Assembly: GCF_050948215.1 (NCBI RefSeq)
Contig: NC_135157.1
Coordinates: forward strand, 3,968,001-4,032,000
Direction: 5' to 3'
DNA: 64,000 bases
Source: Halictus rubicundus
Taxonomy: Eukaryota > Arthropoda > Insecta > Hymenoptera > Halictidae
In this document: positions 1 through 11,608 of the stretch, one piece after another
Layout: every line of letters begins with the position of its first letter
Position numbering within the stretch: the stretch's first letter is position 1
Position numbers and translations under genes: made by a program
The notes under the pieces: model-generated
Told to the model about the DNA's origin: nothing
Database searches by the model: none
The model's input: the letters and a program-made list of their open reading frames with translations, nothing else

Positions 1-2020
1 GAGTAGAATAACTGAAGAAAACTTAATACATTTGTGTGAAGATGCGGCTGTTCACACGGCAATAATTTTAAGAACTATTTGTAAATTGAAACCATATCTT
101 TTTCAGATTATCCAATAGATTATTTTTTAAAAGGTCCAAATACCTAATTCAATCTAAAATACCATAAAAATGAAAAGAAAATCAGTGGGGAAGTAGTTGG
201 TAAAATAATGAGAAACAATGGGTTCAATGATCGAATAACAAGAAGAAAACAGAACATGAACGAAACAAATTGGAAAAAAGGATTAGCTTTTTCTAGGTAG
301 TTATGGTCCGTACAAAAAAGAAATTAAAAATCTTGGATGTTTACAAAATGGCGGCATTTTCAAGTCAAATTACCGATTTTGTAAATATCTTTCGACTTTT
401 AACACGATAGAAAATAAGAAAAAAATGACAGATTTAAAAAAATCTTCGTACGATAACGATCGTACGATAACGGGGTGTGTACTGAAGATTCTCTCAAAAT
501 TTCAAGTCAATTAGTCAATTAGAACTTGCAATATCATGCGCAATCTTTTAAAAAAATAGTGGTTTCGAGAAAAGGACGTTCAAAGATTCTATGAATATCC
601 CGTAACGCTAATTGCATTCTTTAACGACTATAATTACGTTAATTTTACTGATAGATCTTTTTGCACGCAAATTCTACGACACTTAGGCACTGAAAAAAAT
701 CGACTTTTCGAAAATGGAAAACCAGAATACCCCCTTAAGCAAAATTTCGATCTCATAAACTGTAGGAGATATTTACGTTTCTAGCTTGAAGTGATTCGGT
801 AACTATAAAACCGCCCTTTTCCAACTTCTCCCACAATCTCCTCCGCTCACTGTACACCGTAAACTATCGGAAACGAAGACTTCGCGACTGAAAGAGATTC
901 AAACACGTCGCCAATACTTCCGCTCGTTCGCGAGCAGAGGAATTCTTTGAGTAGGACGTTTATCGAGCGAGAGTTATCTAAGTAGGTACCATAATCCGTT
1001 CCTCGCGCCGTTTATTCGCTAATTGACTGCGGCCTTATTAAAAAGTCGCAACTTTTTCAATCTCGCTCGCCGTCGACTTTAAACTTCCCTGAAAGCCGCT
1101 AGAAGCCGACGCGCGTCCGTCAGTTTCCAAGCGGACCGGACTTCTCGCAGCTCGGTGCGGCTCGGTTCCGCTCCGCTCGGCCTCGAATTCAATTTCGGAA
1201 TCGTATTCGTAGAACATTGTCTTCCGGTTCGATACAATCGACGCAATCACTGGGGTACCTGACCCCGGCAATTCCGACTGGAAAATCGACCCGGTTCTCC
1301 AACTCTATATTTTTTTTTTTGTGTGTGTTTCGTTACTTCGTTTTCGTCGCTCATCCCCCACCCCCGCCCGAAAGGGACCAAGGATGGCGTGTACCTACGG
1401 GATCGGAGACATTGTTTCGAAGAATTTAATTCCAAGAGCATAGCAGGAACCATCGGGAACGGACGCGGGCCTGGAATACACGAGCCTCTCTGTCCTTCGC
1501 CCCTTTTTTCCACCCCCCGGAACGGTTTTCGTAGCCTCGCTGCGTTTCCTTTTGCGCCGCCACGTTCTATCGGAGAATGTAATTTCCGCAGGGCCGAGGA
1601 ATCCAGTCCGGCGGGACTCGGCACGTCTGACACCGATACAATTCACCCGATAAAACTGCTCGAGTTCTCGGTGGCTTTTCATCCCCCTACCGGCCTCTCC
1701 AACCGACCCCCCCTCCCACCCCTTCCCCCTTTCCACACCAACTCCCCGCAAGAGAAAACCTTCACCTTTTCTTTCGTGCTTCCTTCCTTCCTTCCTTCCT
1801 CGCGTGGCCCCTATTTCATCTCGCACGCTCCTGCGACTCGTTCTTGAGCCCGTTTTCTTTCGTCGGCCGAATAAATCTTTCACCACACCGTGAAGTAATC
1901 GCACCAATTTGCGAGCCAGTCCATGCCCCTCCTTTGAGCGAGAATTTTCCAAACATTAATTTCGTGAGCAAGTTATGGTTCACTGCAGTGGGTTGAAAGA
2001 AGTGCGCACGATTTTTCTGA
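1..2020. other. No gene seen: AT-rich leader then GC-rich block
   Basis: Positions 1-840 are AT-rich with no coding signal. A near-perfect 13-14 bp direct duplication (CGTACGATAACG units) lies at about 448-475. Positions 840-1900 are GC- and CpG-rich with long open frames on both strands that overlap each other and contain low-complexity Pro/Ser/Arg-rich translations, so I do not call them genes. A short (CTTC)n tract lies at about 1780-1800. Confidence 0.6.
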
Positions 2021-2026
2021 AAACTG

Positions 2027-2067
2027 TATCCCCACTACCGCAGGGTGTAGCCCTTGAGAGACTCGGA
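2027..2067 (+). repeat. Internal fragment of MITE family A
   Basis: About 40 bp match the internal part of the family A repeats (the stretch around TATCCCCACTACCGC and the following GAGAGACTCG-type segment). It stands alone, about 25 bp upstream of a longer family A copy, so it is either a decayed second copy or an old rearrangement of the neighbour. Confidence 0.55.
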
Positions 2068-2093
2068 TGATGTAAAATGTACAGGGTTAGATA

Positions 2094-2262
2094 CAGTGAT
2101 TTCTCTATATATGTCGCCAAGGCCTGGATGATAAACGTCGCTGAGTTATCCCCACTACCGCGGCGGGCTCGGACGCCGAAGGGTGTAAACATAACACAGC
2201 CCGAGTATGTCTCCTGGACGATACACGACACTGGCAAGATCTGTGTTGTTGACATATATCGG
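2094..2262 (+). mobile_element. TA-flanked MITE family A, copy A1
   Basis: The copy begins after TA with CAGTGATTTCTCTATATATG and carries the family core (CTGGATGATAAACGTCGC, CCCCACTACCGCGG, GTGTAAACATAACAC, TGTCTCCTGGACGATA, GTGTTGTTGACATATATCG). The right terminus has decayed and lacks the GAATTCACTG end seen in other copies. No protein is encoded. By its TA target and CAGTG terminus it is probably mobilised by a Tc1/mariner-type transposase. Confidence 0.8.
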
Positions 2263-2350
2263 TGAAACGAATCCAATGACGACACTGTACTATTGTTTTT
2301 AATTATTTCATTACGCACCAGTTATCAAGATATTTGTAAAAATTTTCCGA

Positions 2351-2431
2351 TTAAAATGAGACCAAACACGACACAGTTTGGGTCGTATTTACTTCTTAAA
2401 TCCACGACACGCTGGAATCTCGATTATCAAT
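2351..2431 (-). repeat. Fragment of repeat family R
   Basis: On the minus strand this matches the segments at 17103-17185 and 45811-45895: an ATAATCGAGRTTCYA-type motif, then a variable AAAC-rich part and a CCCAAAC...ATTT stretch. Only a fragment is visible and no terminal repeats were found. Confidence 0.55.
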
Positions 2432-2434
2432 AGA

Positions 2435-3540
2435 TTAACAATTTCGTAAAACTATATTTTTTTAATGAAAATAACTGTCTGAAATAACACTATGACTGTC
2501 TTCTTAAAATAGTGGCTGGTATAGTGGTTGATTGGTGCACTTAGCTGGCCGAGATTTAATGGGAAAGTGTAGAAGGGCTGTGACACTTTCTGCAGTAAAT
2601 TCCAAGATGGATGATAAGAAAGGTGTGGGCATAAGGGTGTAAGACACGTTCCGCTTGTTCACCGTGAACGCCAATTCCAATAAAGGATCGCAGGATTTAC
2701 GTAATTCCTTTCGCGACTCTATTTGTAGTCCGTTTCCATTTTTCTCCGGGAACGTCGTCCAACCAGGAGAAAAACAACGGAACCGCTTCTTATTGCGAAT
2801 TCGACTCGGTCACGGGAATAAAGTCGGTCAATCCGTAAAATCACGAGCATTACGCTCAAGAAGCGGCTCGAGATTTACTGGAGTGTGCCGGGGAAAGAAA
2901 ACTGGCAACGACGGAGGAGGAAACTGGAAGAAGAATTCTCACAAATAGGAAGAGAGGGAACTGTTTTACCCCCTCCCCTGCCTAAAGGGAGAATAAAATA
3001 AGAGAAAATTCGTATTCATGAACTCGGGTGAACTTGAATGAAAAATCGTACGTCGTCTATCGCTTCGAGCTTGCTTCGATTACGTGTAACCAATACAATT
3101 TTCGAGACACAGATTCTACGATTTGAGAAATCATGAAACAGGAAAGGATCTTTTGGAAATCAGCGTTTCTTAAATCGGAACGCAACGTCAAACATTCGTT
3201 GAGAAAATAAAATGTTTTCAAAAATAAAAATTCCAATGAAAAATCGAAATTATACTAGATAGATACAGAGTACTGATTGATGGTAAATCGCGTTGAACTG
3301 TCGACAGGCGAAACACGTATTCGGATAACGAAGAATTCATCGGTTCGGTGAAATCGTCAATTGAATAAGTTAATTGTGATCCAAATTCCATCGCGTTTGG
3401 TATCATTTGAACAAGAAAAATGTCACCAATATGTCAGTGAAAGTTCCATAGAGAAATGATTAATGACAAAACTTATATTTTATTATTAAGTATAGGTAAC
3501 GTATTATCGTATTAGGTATAGGTATGTAATACCGTATTTA
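2435..3540. other. No gene seen: unique-looking DNA
   Basis: Mixed-composition DNA without recognisable domains. A short hairpin is possible at about 2561-2590 (GAAAGTGT ... ACACTTTC). Short open frames are present but have no family resemblance. Confidence 0.5.
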
Positions 3541-3620
3541 CGTTACACTTCTCGGCGAGGTTCCGGGCCTCGGGCACAAATATCGTGTACATCTTTTTCA
3601 CATATATCGAGGCATTACTG
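3541..3620 (-). repeat. Half copy of MITE family A (A7)
   Basis: Read on the minus strand, it starts after TA with CAGTAATGCCTCGATATATG and ends near GCCGAGAAGTGTAACG. This matches the left terminus and the GCCGAGAAGTGTA segment of family A, with the rest deleted. Confidence 0.6.
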
Positions 3621-4615
3621 TAAATTCCTCGTCCGCCGTGCGACGTCGGGTACATGGCAACCAGTACCTCGAACGAAAAATAAAGTGTTGATTACCGTTG
3701 GCGGCGTGAGGGGGCGTCTGCAGTCACTCAGAGGTTTTAATCAGCCACCCCAGAATGACTGGCATGCAATTTCCATGGTTCGAGGACGTCGCGGCTGCAG
3801 CAGCAGCCGAGCCACTCGAACCTCTCCCCGTCGTTCACTTCGAACAAGATTCCATGGAAGAATCTCGCATCCGACGCGGCGCAACGTACACTTGACCAAT
3901 CCCGGATCCCTTGTTTTCCCCCGTCGCGTAGCTGTTTACTGTAAAATCGACTCGGGAGCAGAATTTCAAAAGCTGACACGGTCGATCCGCTATCCGCCGC
4001 TCGCCGGAGAACTCTCGAAGATCCTCCTTCGGTATAGTGCTTTCGAGAAATCCGATACGGAAGGCAAGAGGGATGCATCAACTTGTCAAGCTGTAATACC
4101 TGACCTCTCTTTGCAACGTCGTTCCTTCTCCGCTATCTCTATGCACCTGCCCCTCCCCTCTCTCCCCCCTTCCGACGATTCCATCCTTCCTCAACCCTTC
4201 GTCGTCGTCGATTCCCTCTCGTCACCTCAGGTATTGCCCTTCACGCGTCGGTATAACCGATCTTCGCCTCTCGGAATAATCTCGACCGCCCCGTTCTCGA
4301 GGGCTGCGCTTGTCGCTTGACCTCGATTTGCCTGACCTTTCCACCCGACCCTACACCCCACCTAATAGCGACGGGTGATCCTATACCGTGGAATAAAGGG
4401 TTATTGCTTATCGATCCCTTTTTGCGGTCAGTGTCAGAGATGTTGTTCTAAACCGAAGATGATATAGGAGATTGTGGTAAGACGGCCATGCTAAGTGAAA
4501 ATGAGTGAAACTTTCTATTTGTTGTTCGACACAGAACCACTATTTTAGAGAAACAATTCTACACGTTTCGGAAACATAATTTTAGGTACTCTTATTTTTC
4601 GTTTGAACTTACAAA
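3621..4615. other. No gene seen: GC-rich block with one long open frame
   Basis: Between about 3640 and 4330 the DNA is GC-rich. A 211-codon open frame runs from 3685 to 4320 on the plus strand and an opposing one overlaps it. Neither shows a domain or repeat architecture, and the translation is Arg/Ser/Pro-rich as expected of random GC-rich sequence. Confidence 0.5.
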
Positions 4616-4623
4616 CGAATCAG

Positions 4624-5026
4624 CCGACTGCGGATTTTTATGCAAATTAAGAATTATCTATATTAATTACTGGACTGCGGATCTTTATGCATTTATGGCT
4701 TCTGAAAATTTTCGAAAAATGCTACAATATAAAATTCCACAGAATTTAGTGGGATTTTTATTTATTTCAGATCTACGAAGGCCACTTCCGCTGAAAGTTA
4801 GACTTTATTTGTTTCCACTTTCTTTCACAATTTGCCTACAAAAATTGAAAATTGCATAAACATCCGCAGTCTATTAATTACAAAGGACAGGAACCACATA
4901 GACACTTACTACTTTTCTTAATAATTTCACGGCGTGTAAAATAGTATTTTAAAATTTTTCACGTGTTTCTATCGTTTTGCATTTAACCTACTCATTTTTG
5001 TCATAAAGCAGAAAATCTACGGTCTA
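4624..5026 (+). mobile_element. hAT-like MITE family H, outer copy H1 (interrupted)
   Basis: The left end CCGACTGCGGATTTTTATGC and right end (ATCTACGGTCTA) are degenerate family H termini. They are flanked by CGAATCAG (4616-4623) and CTAATCAG (5027-5034), a 7/8 match to an 8-bp target duplication. A second family H copy with its own duplication sits inside; without it H1 is about 192 bp, the normal family length. The element is non-coding. Confidence 0.85.
4671..4873 (+). mobile_element. hAT-like MITE family H, nested copy H2
   Basis: The left end TGGACTGCGGATCTTTATGC and right end GCATAAACATCCGCAGTCTA form terminal inverted repeats. Perfect 8-bp duplications TTAATTAC lie at 4663-4670 and 4874-4881. 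The copy is 203 bp long, non-coding, and inserted within H1, so it is the younger of the two. Confidence 0.92.
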
Positions 5027-5034
5027 CTAATCAG

Positions 5035-6381
5035 TGAATAAATTGACTATTTTACCTGACTGTCGAGTGAAGTGATTCATATACTAGGGTAATACAGTTC
5101 TATTGATTTAATTCGACAGTTTGATTTGACAATTCTGGCATGTAAACGAGTCAGTGCTTCATTATTCAGATTCAACATAAATTGCTTCGAATCATTTTTT
5201 CTTTTTTTGTTCGTTAGCCAAAGAGCCACCAGATTAATTTTTGCACTCTTCTCAGACGAAAATTCACCGATTTTCGGATATTTCGTTCATGTCTGCAGGT
5301 ACTTTAATGCTTCAACATTCATACAATAAAATTGTATTTCGATTTTAAAGAAATGGATGCCATTCGCATTTAGCAGACTCTGAAATCTTCACGAGTCTGA
5401 CTCGTTACCGATACGAGGCAAAAGGTTAACAATGGTATGAAGAAGGGGTGAAGAATAGCATAAAGAATGTCGTACTATGTTTGTTGTTAACTTCTGCCTG
5501 AAAAAGAAACAGTAATAGTAGCTATTCCACGTGCTCGATCATTTTCCTACAAACAATTTAAACCTCGAACTCTCTTTGATTTTTTTTTGTCCATGCAGCG
5601 CGCGCGCCACTCGCGCAGTTTCGAGAAGATCGTGATCTAGTTTCTTTCATCTCGCGGCCCCTTCTGCTCGCGGAATATCAAGAACGCTTTTGTCTCGGCG
5701 AGCTCGTTACTCTTTCAGGCTGTTTACCACGCGACCGCCGCAGCTTCGAGTTTTCCCGTTGACTCGTTCCGCGAGATCCCCGACATGATTTCACGTTCTC
5801 CGCGCGCGGTTGTTCTTGAGCGGCGAACACCGTCGCATCTTTGTGCCGATCGAGTTCTGCACGGGATGTTAACCTACATGCACGTTAGACACACTTCGCC
5901 GTGGCGGTTCTGGCAGGCGAAAAGGGGGAAAATATGCTCGCATTTGTCACGGGGAAATGACGAACGCGACGACTGAAAGAAACGTCAGAACGCGGGGTGA
6001 ACAGGGGGCGACTGAATTTTTGAACAATAGACAATTTAATGTGGAGATGTGTACCGGCATTTCGCCAGTCTTTCTCACTTTTTCACCTTTCAACAATATT
6101 CCATTTTTGCAGAACATTTATCGCAGGAGATTGGAATCTTTGCTCTAATTCGTGCTCGAAAATCAGCGTTATCGAGTTTATGGTTTGGCACACATTTCAT
6201 TATCGCTTCGGCGATAGAAGATGTTCGCTGAACGGTGAATCTTATGCGTATTTACTGCGATAACGACGTAAATATTAAAATTATAATTTTCTAGAACCAG
6301 TTCTGTATTTCGAATCATCAATTTTGGAACCTCTTCATGGAACTAATATCAAATACTGATCTAGAATTGTAGTAATATGAT
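5035..6381. other. No gene seen: AT-rich then GC-rich unique DNA
   Basis: An AT-rich part to about 5580 is followed by a CpG-rich block at about 5590-6010 containing an alternating GC tract (GCGCGCGC near 5600). No domain-bearing reading frame was recognised. Confidence 0.5.
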
Positions 6382-6389
6382 ATTGTAAT

Positions 6390-6513
6390 TAAACTGCGGA
6401 CTTTTATGCAAAATAAAAATTGTCTGAATTCGTTTTTTAATCATTTGCATGGACCGAAAATAATACAATACTATTTATAAGTGATTCAAATAAATGCGTA
6501 AAACCGCAGTCTA
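6390..6513 (+). mobile_element. hAT-like MITE family H, short copy H3
   Basis: The left end TAAACTGCGGACTTTTATGC and right end CCGCAGTCTA are family H termini. The flanks ATTGTAAT (6382-6389) and ATTATAAG (6514-6521) agree at 6 of 8 positions. At 124 bp it is internally deleted relative to other copies. Confidence 0.8.
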
Positions 6514-6521
6514 ATTATAAG

Positions 6522-7168
6522 GTATACTGAATTTTCAAGAATCGTCCATTCAGTTCTTACAACTTAAAGTTTTGTCATCATGGAGCACTGTAATTTGCGA
6601 ATTGTGAAACGAGGGTTCTAATACAATCCGATCGGTTCATCTACGTACAAATTAACATAAACATGTGCAACAAGTGTTTGAAGAAAATGATTCGTATGGG
6701 AAACGATGCAAGACAGGCTAACTCAGTCGATGAAAACAATTCGTTCAACAATACGTCTCGTTGCACGAAAACAATTTCGTCGCTCACGGGAGCGGTAATA
6801 GATTAAAAGACATTAATTAACAGACACGTGCGGCGAGGGTTAGGCATCGCAGAGGAACCCGAACAAAATGACAAATTCCTGTTGTTAATCGCGTTAAGGA
6901 TAACACCGGGATCACGGTTTCCACCGAGTTCTCGTTCCCTGATTATCTTCCTCAGTCGATGTTTTACATTGAACTGTCTCGCTTCTCCTGCCTTGTACTG
7001 CGCATACATATGTACACGCGTATATATCAACTTGTCACGTAGATGATACCTTCTCTACGGCCTGGCAACTTCCGACTGGCAGGTCTTCGTGTTCTCCTTG
7101 TAAGTCCCCAGGCGACGTTTCCAGGAGTGGCGAGGGTGTAGAAGTTTGAACTTCTCTTTGCTCCCTGA
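6522..7168. other. No gene seen
   Basis: Mixed unique-looking DNA. Small open frames overlap on both strands without domain content. Confidence 0.5.
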
Positions 7169-7187
7169 ACACACACACACACACACA

Positions 7188-7225
<38 letters not shown>
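7169..7225. repeat. Compound microsatellite (AC)n(TC)n
   Basis: About 11 AC dinucleotides run directly into about 17 TC dinucleotides. This is a compound simple repeat, likely length-polymorphic. Confidence 0.97.
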
Positions 7226-7228
<3 letters not shown>

Positions 7229-7288
7229 CCGCTGCCGCTTAGTCCCCCGCAAAGTTAGGTTGGTACCCCTCGATAGCCAGGTTAAAAT

Positions 7289-7735
7289 CAGAACTGTCAC
7301 AGTCCTTATTGGCATCGATAAACCTCCGCGAGGGAGAACAGTGGGAGGGGGCTGATATACTGGTCGAACAGTTTCAGAAAATCGATTTTTTCCTTTACAT
7401 TTTTTCAAAGAATAAAGTTCCTAAAGAACGGTTTACGTGAATCCCTAAAATTAAAATTATAGAGGTTCCAAAGAGATTCGCTATTAATATTTTTATATGA
7501 CTATATTAGAGAAATGAACATTATTAACAAGCTGTACTTGTTTGTTATGGCGAGATTAGAATCAAGTCTGTCACAGTCCTTATCGATAAACCACCGCGAA
7601 GGGGTGGAATGAGGATGGAGGCTTAACCAACAGTTTGGGAAAATCGATTTTTTCCTTTGCATTTCCCCGAATAATAAATTTTCGAAAAAGTGTACCTAGA
7701 ACGATGTTCACGAACTCCTAAAATTACAGTTGTAG
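7289..7735 (+). repeat. Two-copy direct duplication, 274-bp spacing
   Basis: The segment from about 7289 (CTGTCACAGTCCTTATTG...) recurs from about 7563 (CTGTCACAGTCCTTATCG...). Shared blocks are the AACCNCCGCGA segment, the AAATCGATTTTTTCCTTT stretch and a CCTAAAATTA end. The two copies are diverged, so this is an old tandem duplication or two halves of an older repeat. Confidence 0.75.
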
Positions 7736-7770
7736 TGATTCACCAGTGCAAACTTCCTTATTCGACGATA

Positions 7771-8112
7771 CAGTCTTTACTCGATAAATGTCCCAAATAT
7801 CTGACATATAATTGTCCCAGAACTATCCCCACCACCGTGGGGTATTGGCTATATGGCTATATGGATATGTAGAGGAGAGTCCGCTCTATCTTTTGACTGA
7901 AACCTGAACTTTCTCGCATGTTTAGTTTTTGCGTAACACGTTATTTTTTTATCAAAATCATGCATTAAAAAAAAACCAATATTTTTCGAAAACGTTGCGT
8001 GATGGAGAAATTCTGCTTTCGGATTTGGTTTTAGAATGACAAAGTCTATAAGAATCACCCAACAGGTATTGCAAAATGAATTTGGTGTTGGACAATTATC
8101 GAGTAGACACTG
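7771..8112 (+). mobile_element. TA-flanked MITE, diverged member of family A (A6)
   Basis: Left end CAGTCTTTACTCGATAAATG and right end (inverse) CAGTGTCTACTCGATAATTG, each bordered by TA. The inside keeps the family A segment CCCAGAACTATCCCCACC followed by a GTGGGGTATTGG-type tract. At 342 bp it is longer than typical A copies and carries extra AT-rich DNA. No protein is encoded. Confidence 0.75.
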
Positions 8113-9428
8113 TATATTACAATAAAAATCGTAGGAAATCCGAGAGAATTCAATCTTATTATTATAATGCAATATACAGACATAGACATATTCTATTTGC
8201 AAAAATGTATAACAATTGATCTTTCGTTTTCGAGAAAATCGAGTTTGAAAATACAAGTGGCCTTCCAGTCGCGAGAAGTAGAATAGGTTCGTCATGATCA
8301 GACACGTCAAGGAGTTAACTCTAGGGGTCCAGTAGTATTCAAGGACATCGATCTTTAGTCTTTAGAGGGCCGCCATTTTCCCGTTGAAAACTTGAATTTT
8401 CTTTAGGTACATTTTTATGTGTATACATTCACATTGTTTTGTATACACTAACGTCACAGTGTTATGCATAACCAAAATTGTTCAATTATTAGATTGCATT
8501 TCAATTATATAGTATTTCAACTACGTCGTAACTGAATCACATAATTCAAACCTTTCAATTAATTCAATTGCTAATTATTTTAACCAGATGTGTAATTGAA
8601 GTACAATATAATTAAAATACAGCTCTCCAAATTATAGCCCACAACTTTGAAGGAGTGCAATATATTTTTATGTTTTTCTTTCATAGACTTGTTTGCTGTC
8701 TATGCGGCGTATTTTCTGTTCCTCGTCCTCGTTCATAATACGTATCGCTATTTTATGTTAATTAATTACAAAGTCATTTATAATTGTACTCCAATTGCAA
8801 TTACGAATTACATTGTAATTTAATTGTATGAAGATCTGAATTATAAATTACAATATGACTGAATTGCAGTGTAATTCAATTACTTTGTAATTATAATTCC
8901 TGGAGTAATTCAATTGCAATTCTGCACAACTCTGTCCATAACATGATGACTTACTGCTATGCAATAGGGAAGGCGTTCAAGAGCAAGTAAACTATGTTTC
9001 CTCGATTCTGACGTTCCAGATTGTACCTTCCACACAATTTACTTGCTCGTAAATAAATGAAGTCTTAATTGACCTAGTGACAACTTTGTATTCGCATCGA
9101 AAACTACTGTCAGTTGATAAATACGAAAATATGATAAAGATCTACAGATTTCAACAAAATTAAAATTGAAATACCTCTTAAATGATTAATTTTTCGACAT
9201 GCAAAGGTTGATGCTTTTTTATAGAGAATGACGAGCTGCGTTGGCTAGTGCATAGAATAATAATATATGTTTCTATTGAAGAAAATGAAGCTGACCATGA
9301 ATTCTCCAAAACTTTTTAAAAAGGAACTGTTAGTGCCATATTGCAGTCTTTTTAATACAAAAGTTTTTTTTATATTTTCAAAAACAGCGGAGACGACGAA
9401 GTGCTAATCTGTAGTGGACCACCCTGTA
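8113..9428. repeat. AT-rich block with degenerate AATTAC/GTAATT array
   Basis: From about 8520 to 8930 the sequence is dominated by reiterated short AATTACAATT, GTAATTCAATTG and related words in both orientations, a decayed simple array. A solitary right end of a CAGGGTGG-type foldback element (GGACCACCCTG then TA) lies at about 9409-9428; its left end was not found. No gene is seen. Confidence 0.55.
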
Positions 9429-10469
9429 TACGGCCAACATGTTACTCAAAATTCCCAAGTTTATCCCCGGCCCTCCAAAGATTAAGATTCGCGAAAACGG
9501 TTGAACAGCGATCCATGGCGCTCCTAGGAGGAATCGACACGGATTTTAAAAACAAGCCAAGGATCGATTTCGCCCGACGCCGGGACTGTTTCGGCAAACT
9601 TTGTACCTTTAATTGCAGGTTTCCCGGGGAAAGTTTGTCCGGCGAAGTTGTCGGTAACGCGACGCGACGGCGAGGGTCGAGCGACCGTGGCTGAACCGGG
9701 CGAATCCGCTTTACCATTCCCGTTCACGGGATCGGGGGAAAAGATCTACATCTTCCCGGAGGTCTTATCTCCCTCGTAAGCCGTGCCGGAAGCTCGTTAT
9801 CGGCTCGGGTCGTCCTCTCGAATCTGTTCCGCTTAGTGCGTGCAGGTTTTTCCTTTGGTACGCGCCGCGATCGTTTAATTGCCTCCTAAATACGCTTAAT
9901 TGCCGGCGGCGCGGCGGCCCCGAAAGCGAAATAAAAGAAACACCCGGAGGATCGCCGATGGCGGTCGCCCGGTGCGGCGCGCACAAGCGAAGCATCGGGG
10001 GATGATGGTAATTTAATTGCAGAACGCTTGTTGTGCCCCGGTTCTGTTTTAGCCCGAAAACCGAGGAACAGCTGGCGAAGACGTATTTACTCGACGCCTC
10101 TCTGTCCCCGAAACCACCCTCTCCTCCCGCCCACGTTTGCAGCAACCACCCTCGGCCCTTGTTTTTACTAGCAAGTCAAAGACCAGAGTTCCAGCAGCCC
10201 GCAGGAATTGTTTTGTCACCCCGACATCGGCGACGGTTCAGGGAAACGCTGCCGGAAGAAAAGGGTGTGCTGTGTAGCTCGGGGGGAAAACTACCCTTCT
10301 ACGACGCGACATCTTCCCATAAACAAGGAACACGGGGGCCGACGGGTTTTCTCTCGCTCGATTCCGCGCGAGGGCTGCATGTATTTTTACGTCGCGTCGG
10401 TTCGGTTAACGCCGTTTCAACGCCGCCGCCGGCGTTTGCTTACGAAAATCGTGCCCCTTCGACGGCCTC

Positions 10470-10501
<32 letters not shown>

Positions 10502-11063
10502 TCGATAAACATAGAGGCACGTACGCCCCTTCGATTTTCCGCACGGTTTTCCCGTTCAGCTCCCCTTTCTTCTCTTTCAATCAACGGCCACGGCCGCTCT
10601 TTTCCCCCTTTGTGCTGCTAGTGGGACAGTATACGCTGTGAGTCGCGAAAAACTGCTGCCCGAAGTGAGTCTCTACCTGTCGCTTTAATAGATCGATGTT
10701 AGGTAGCAATACAAACATGGCCATTGCAATTAAGGAGTTCCGTCCAAAGGGGAACTGTGCCACAACAGTAATTTTATGGAATATTAAGGCTTTTACGAAA
10801 AATAGTCTTGCAATGTATATCTCGTAAATAAGACTGCACATTTTTTATTCAAATTTATTTATATGAAGGTAGAGTATCTGCAAAAATGTTTTATTTTTTA
10901 TTTAGTTTAATATTCTTCTGTATGCTTAAGTCTAAAAGTTGGCTTAAAAAGAGATAAATGTTGTCCTTGTTATACAATATTTTATTTAGAAGTACAGTAC
11001 TTGAGAGTAAATATGTTTATTAACATTGTACTTGAGTTTATATGTACGGGATAATTCTGAATA
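9429..11063. other. No gene seen: GC/CpG-rich block with (CT)n
   Basis: Positions 9430-10640 are GC-rich unique-looking DNA with an interrupted (CT)n tract at about 10466-10500. Long open frames (for example 10033-10641 plus) run through the simple repeat, overlap frames on both strands and show no domain, so none is called. AT-rich DNA follows to 11063. Confidence 0.5.
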
Positions 11064-11065
11064 TA

Positions 11066-11372
11066 CAGTGAATTCTCATTACGAGTCAGTGCAAATCTTA
11101 CAATTTGTAGTCAGTGGAACTACCCACACCACCGCGATGAGGGACCGAAGCTCCATGCTACATTGTAACATTGTATCGGCGAAAGAGATTTTTTCAGTCT
11201 TCTTGTCACTGTCGCTTAGTAGTCATAGGCTCTTATGACTTGTAGACGGATATGACTCTTAGGTTTCCAGCGTGCCCTGTGTATTTCAAATGCGACGTTC
11301 GGTGACAACCTCAGATTTCGTCTAAGAGTCAGTCACCAGAACGGCGGACTGACTCGTAACGAGAATTCTCTG
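11066..11372 (+). mobile_element. TA-flanked MITE family C
   Basis: The left end CAGTGAATTCTCATTACGAG and the right end (inverse) CAGAGAATTCTCGTTACGAG continue with GTCAGT in both arms and are bordered by TA on both sides. The element is 307 bp and non-coding. The first dozen bases are the same as the termini of family A, whose copy A2 lies only 50 bp away, so both may be moved by one transposase. Confidence 0.88.
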
Positions 11373-11422
11373 TATCTACTATGGAGTAATTTTGTAAATA
11401 AACAGTTGAAAGAAACACACTT

Positions 11423-11606
11423 CAGTGATTTCTCTATATATATCGTTAAAGCCTGGATGATAAACATCGCGGGAATTATCCCCACTATCGCTAGGTATAG
11501 AGAGGCCGCGGCCGCCGAGGAGTGTAAACATAACTCGGGTATGTCTCCTGGACGATATACAACTCTGGCAAGACCCGTGTTGTTGACATATATCGAGAAT
11601 TCACTG
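11423..11606 (+). mobile_element. TA-flanked MITE family A, copy A2
   Basis: Left end CAGTGATTTCTCTATATATA, right end (inverse) CAGTGAATTCTCGATATATG followed by TCAACAACACGGG. TA is present on the right side and TT on the left. The family core is intact over 184 bp, apart from a GC-rich GAGGCCGCGGCCGCCGAGG segment. Confidence 0.88.
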
Positions 11607-11608
11607 TA

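Noticed and set aside
1395..1952. 185-codon minus-strand open frame
   Set aside because: Gly/Arg/Lys-rich low-complexity translation of a GC-rich block, overlapped by plus-strand frames of similar length.
3685..4320. 211-codon plus-strand open frame
   Set aside because: GC-rich, Arg/Ser/Pro-biased translation with an overlapping opposite-strand frame; no domain, no splice or start context that would support a gene.
8520..8930. Possible satellite DNA
   Set aside because: Short AATTAC/GTAATT words recur in both orientations without a stable period; better described as a degenerate AT-rich simple-sequence block.
10033..10641. 202-codon plus-strand open frame
   Set aside because: Runs through a (CT)n microsatellite; neighbouring frames are equally open on both strands; no recognisable domain.
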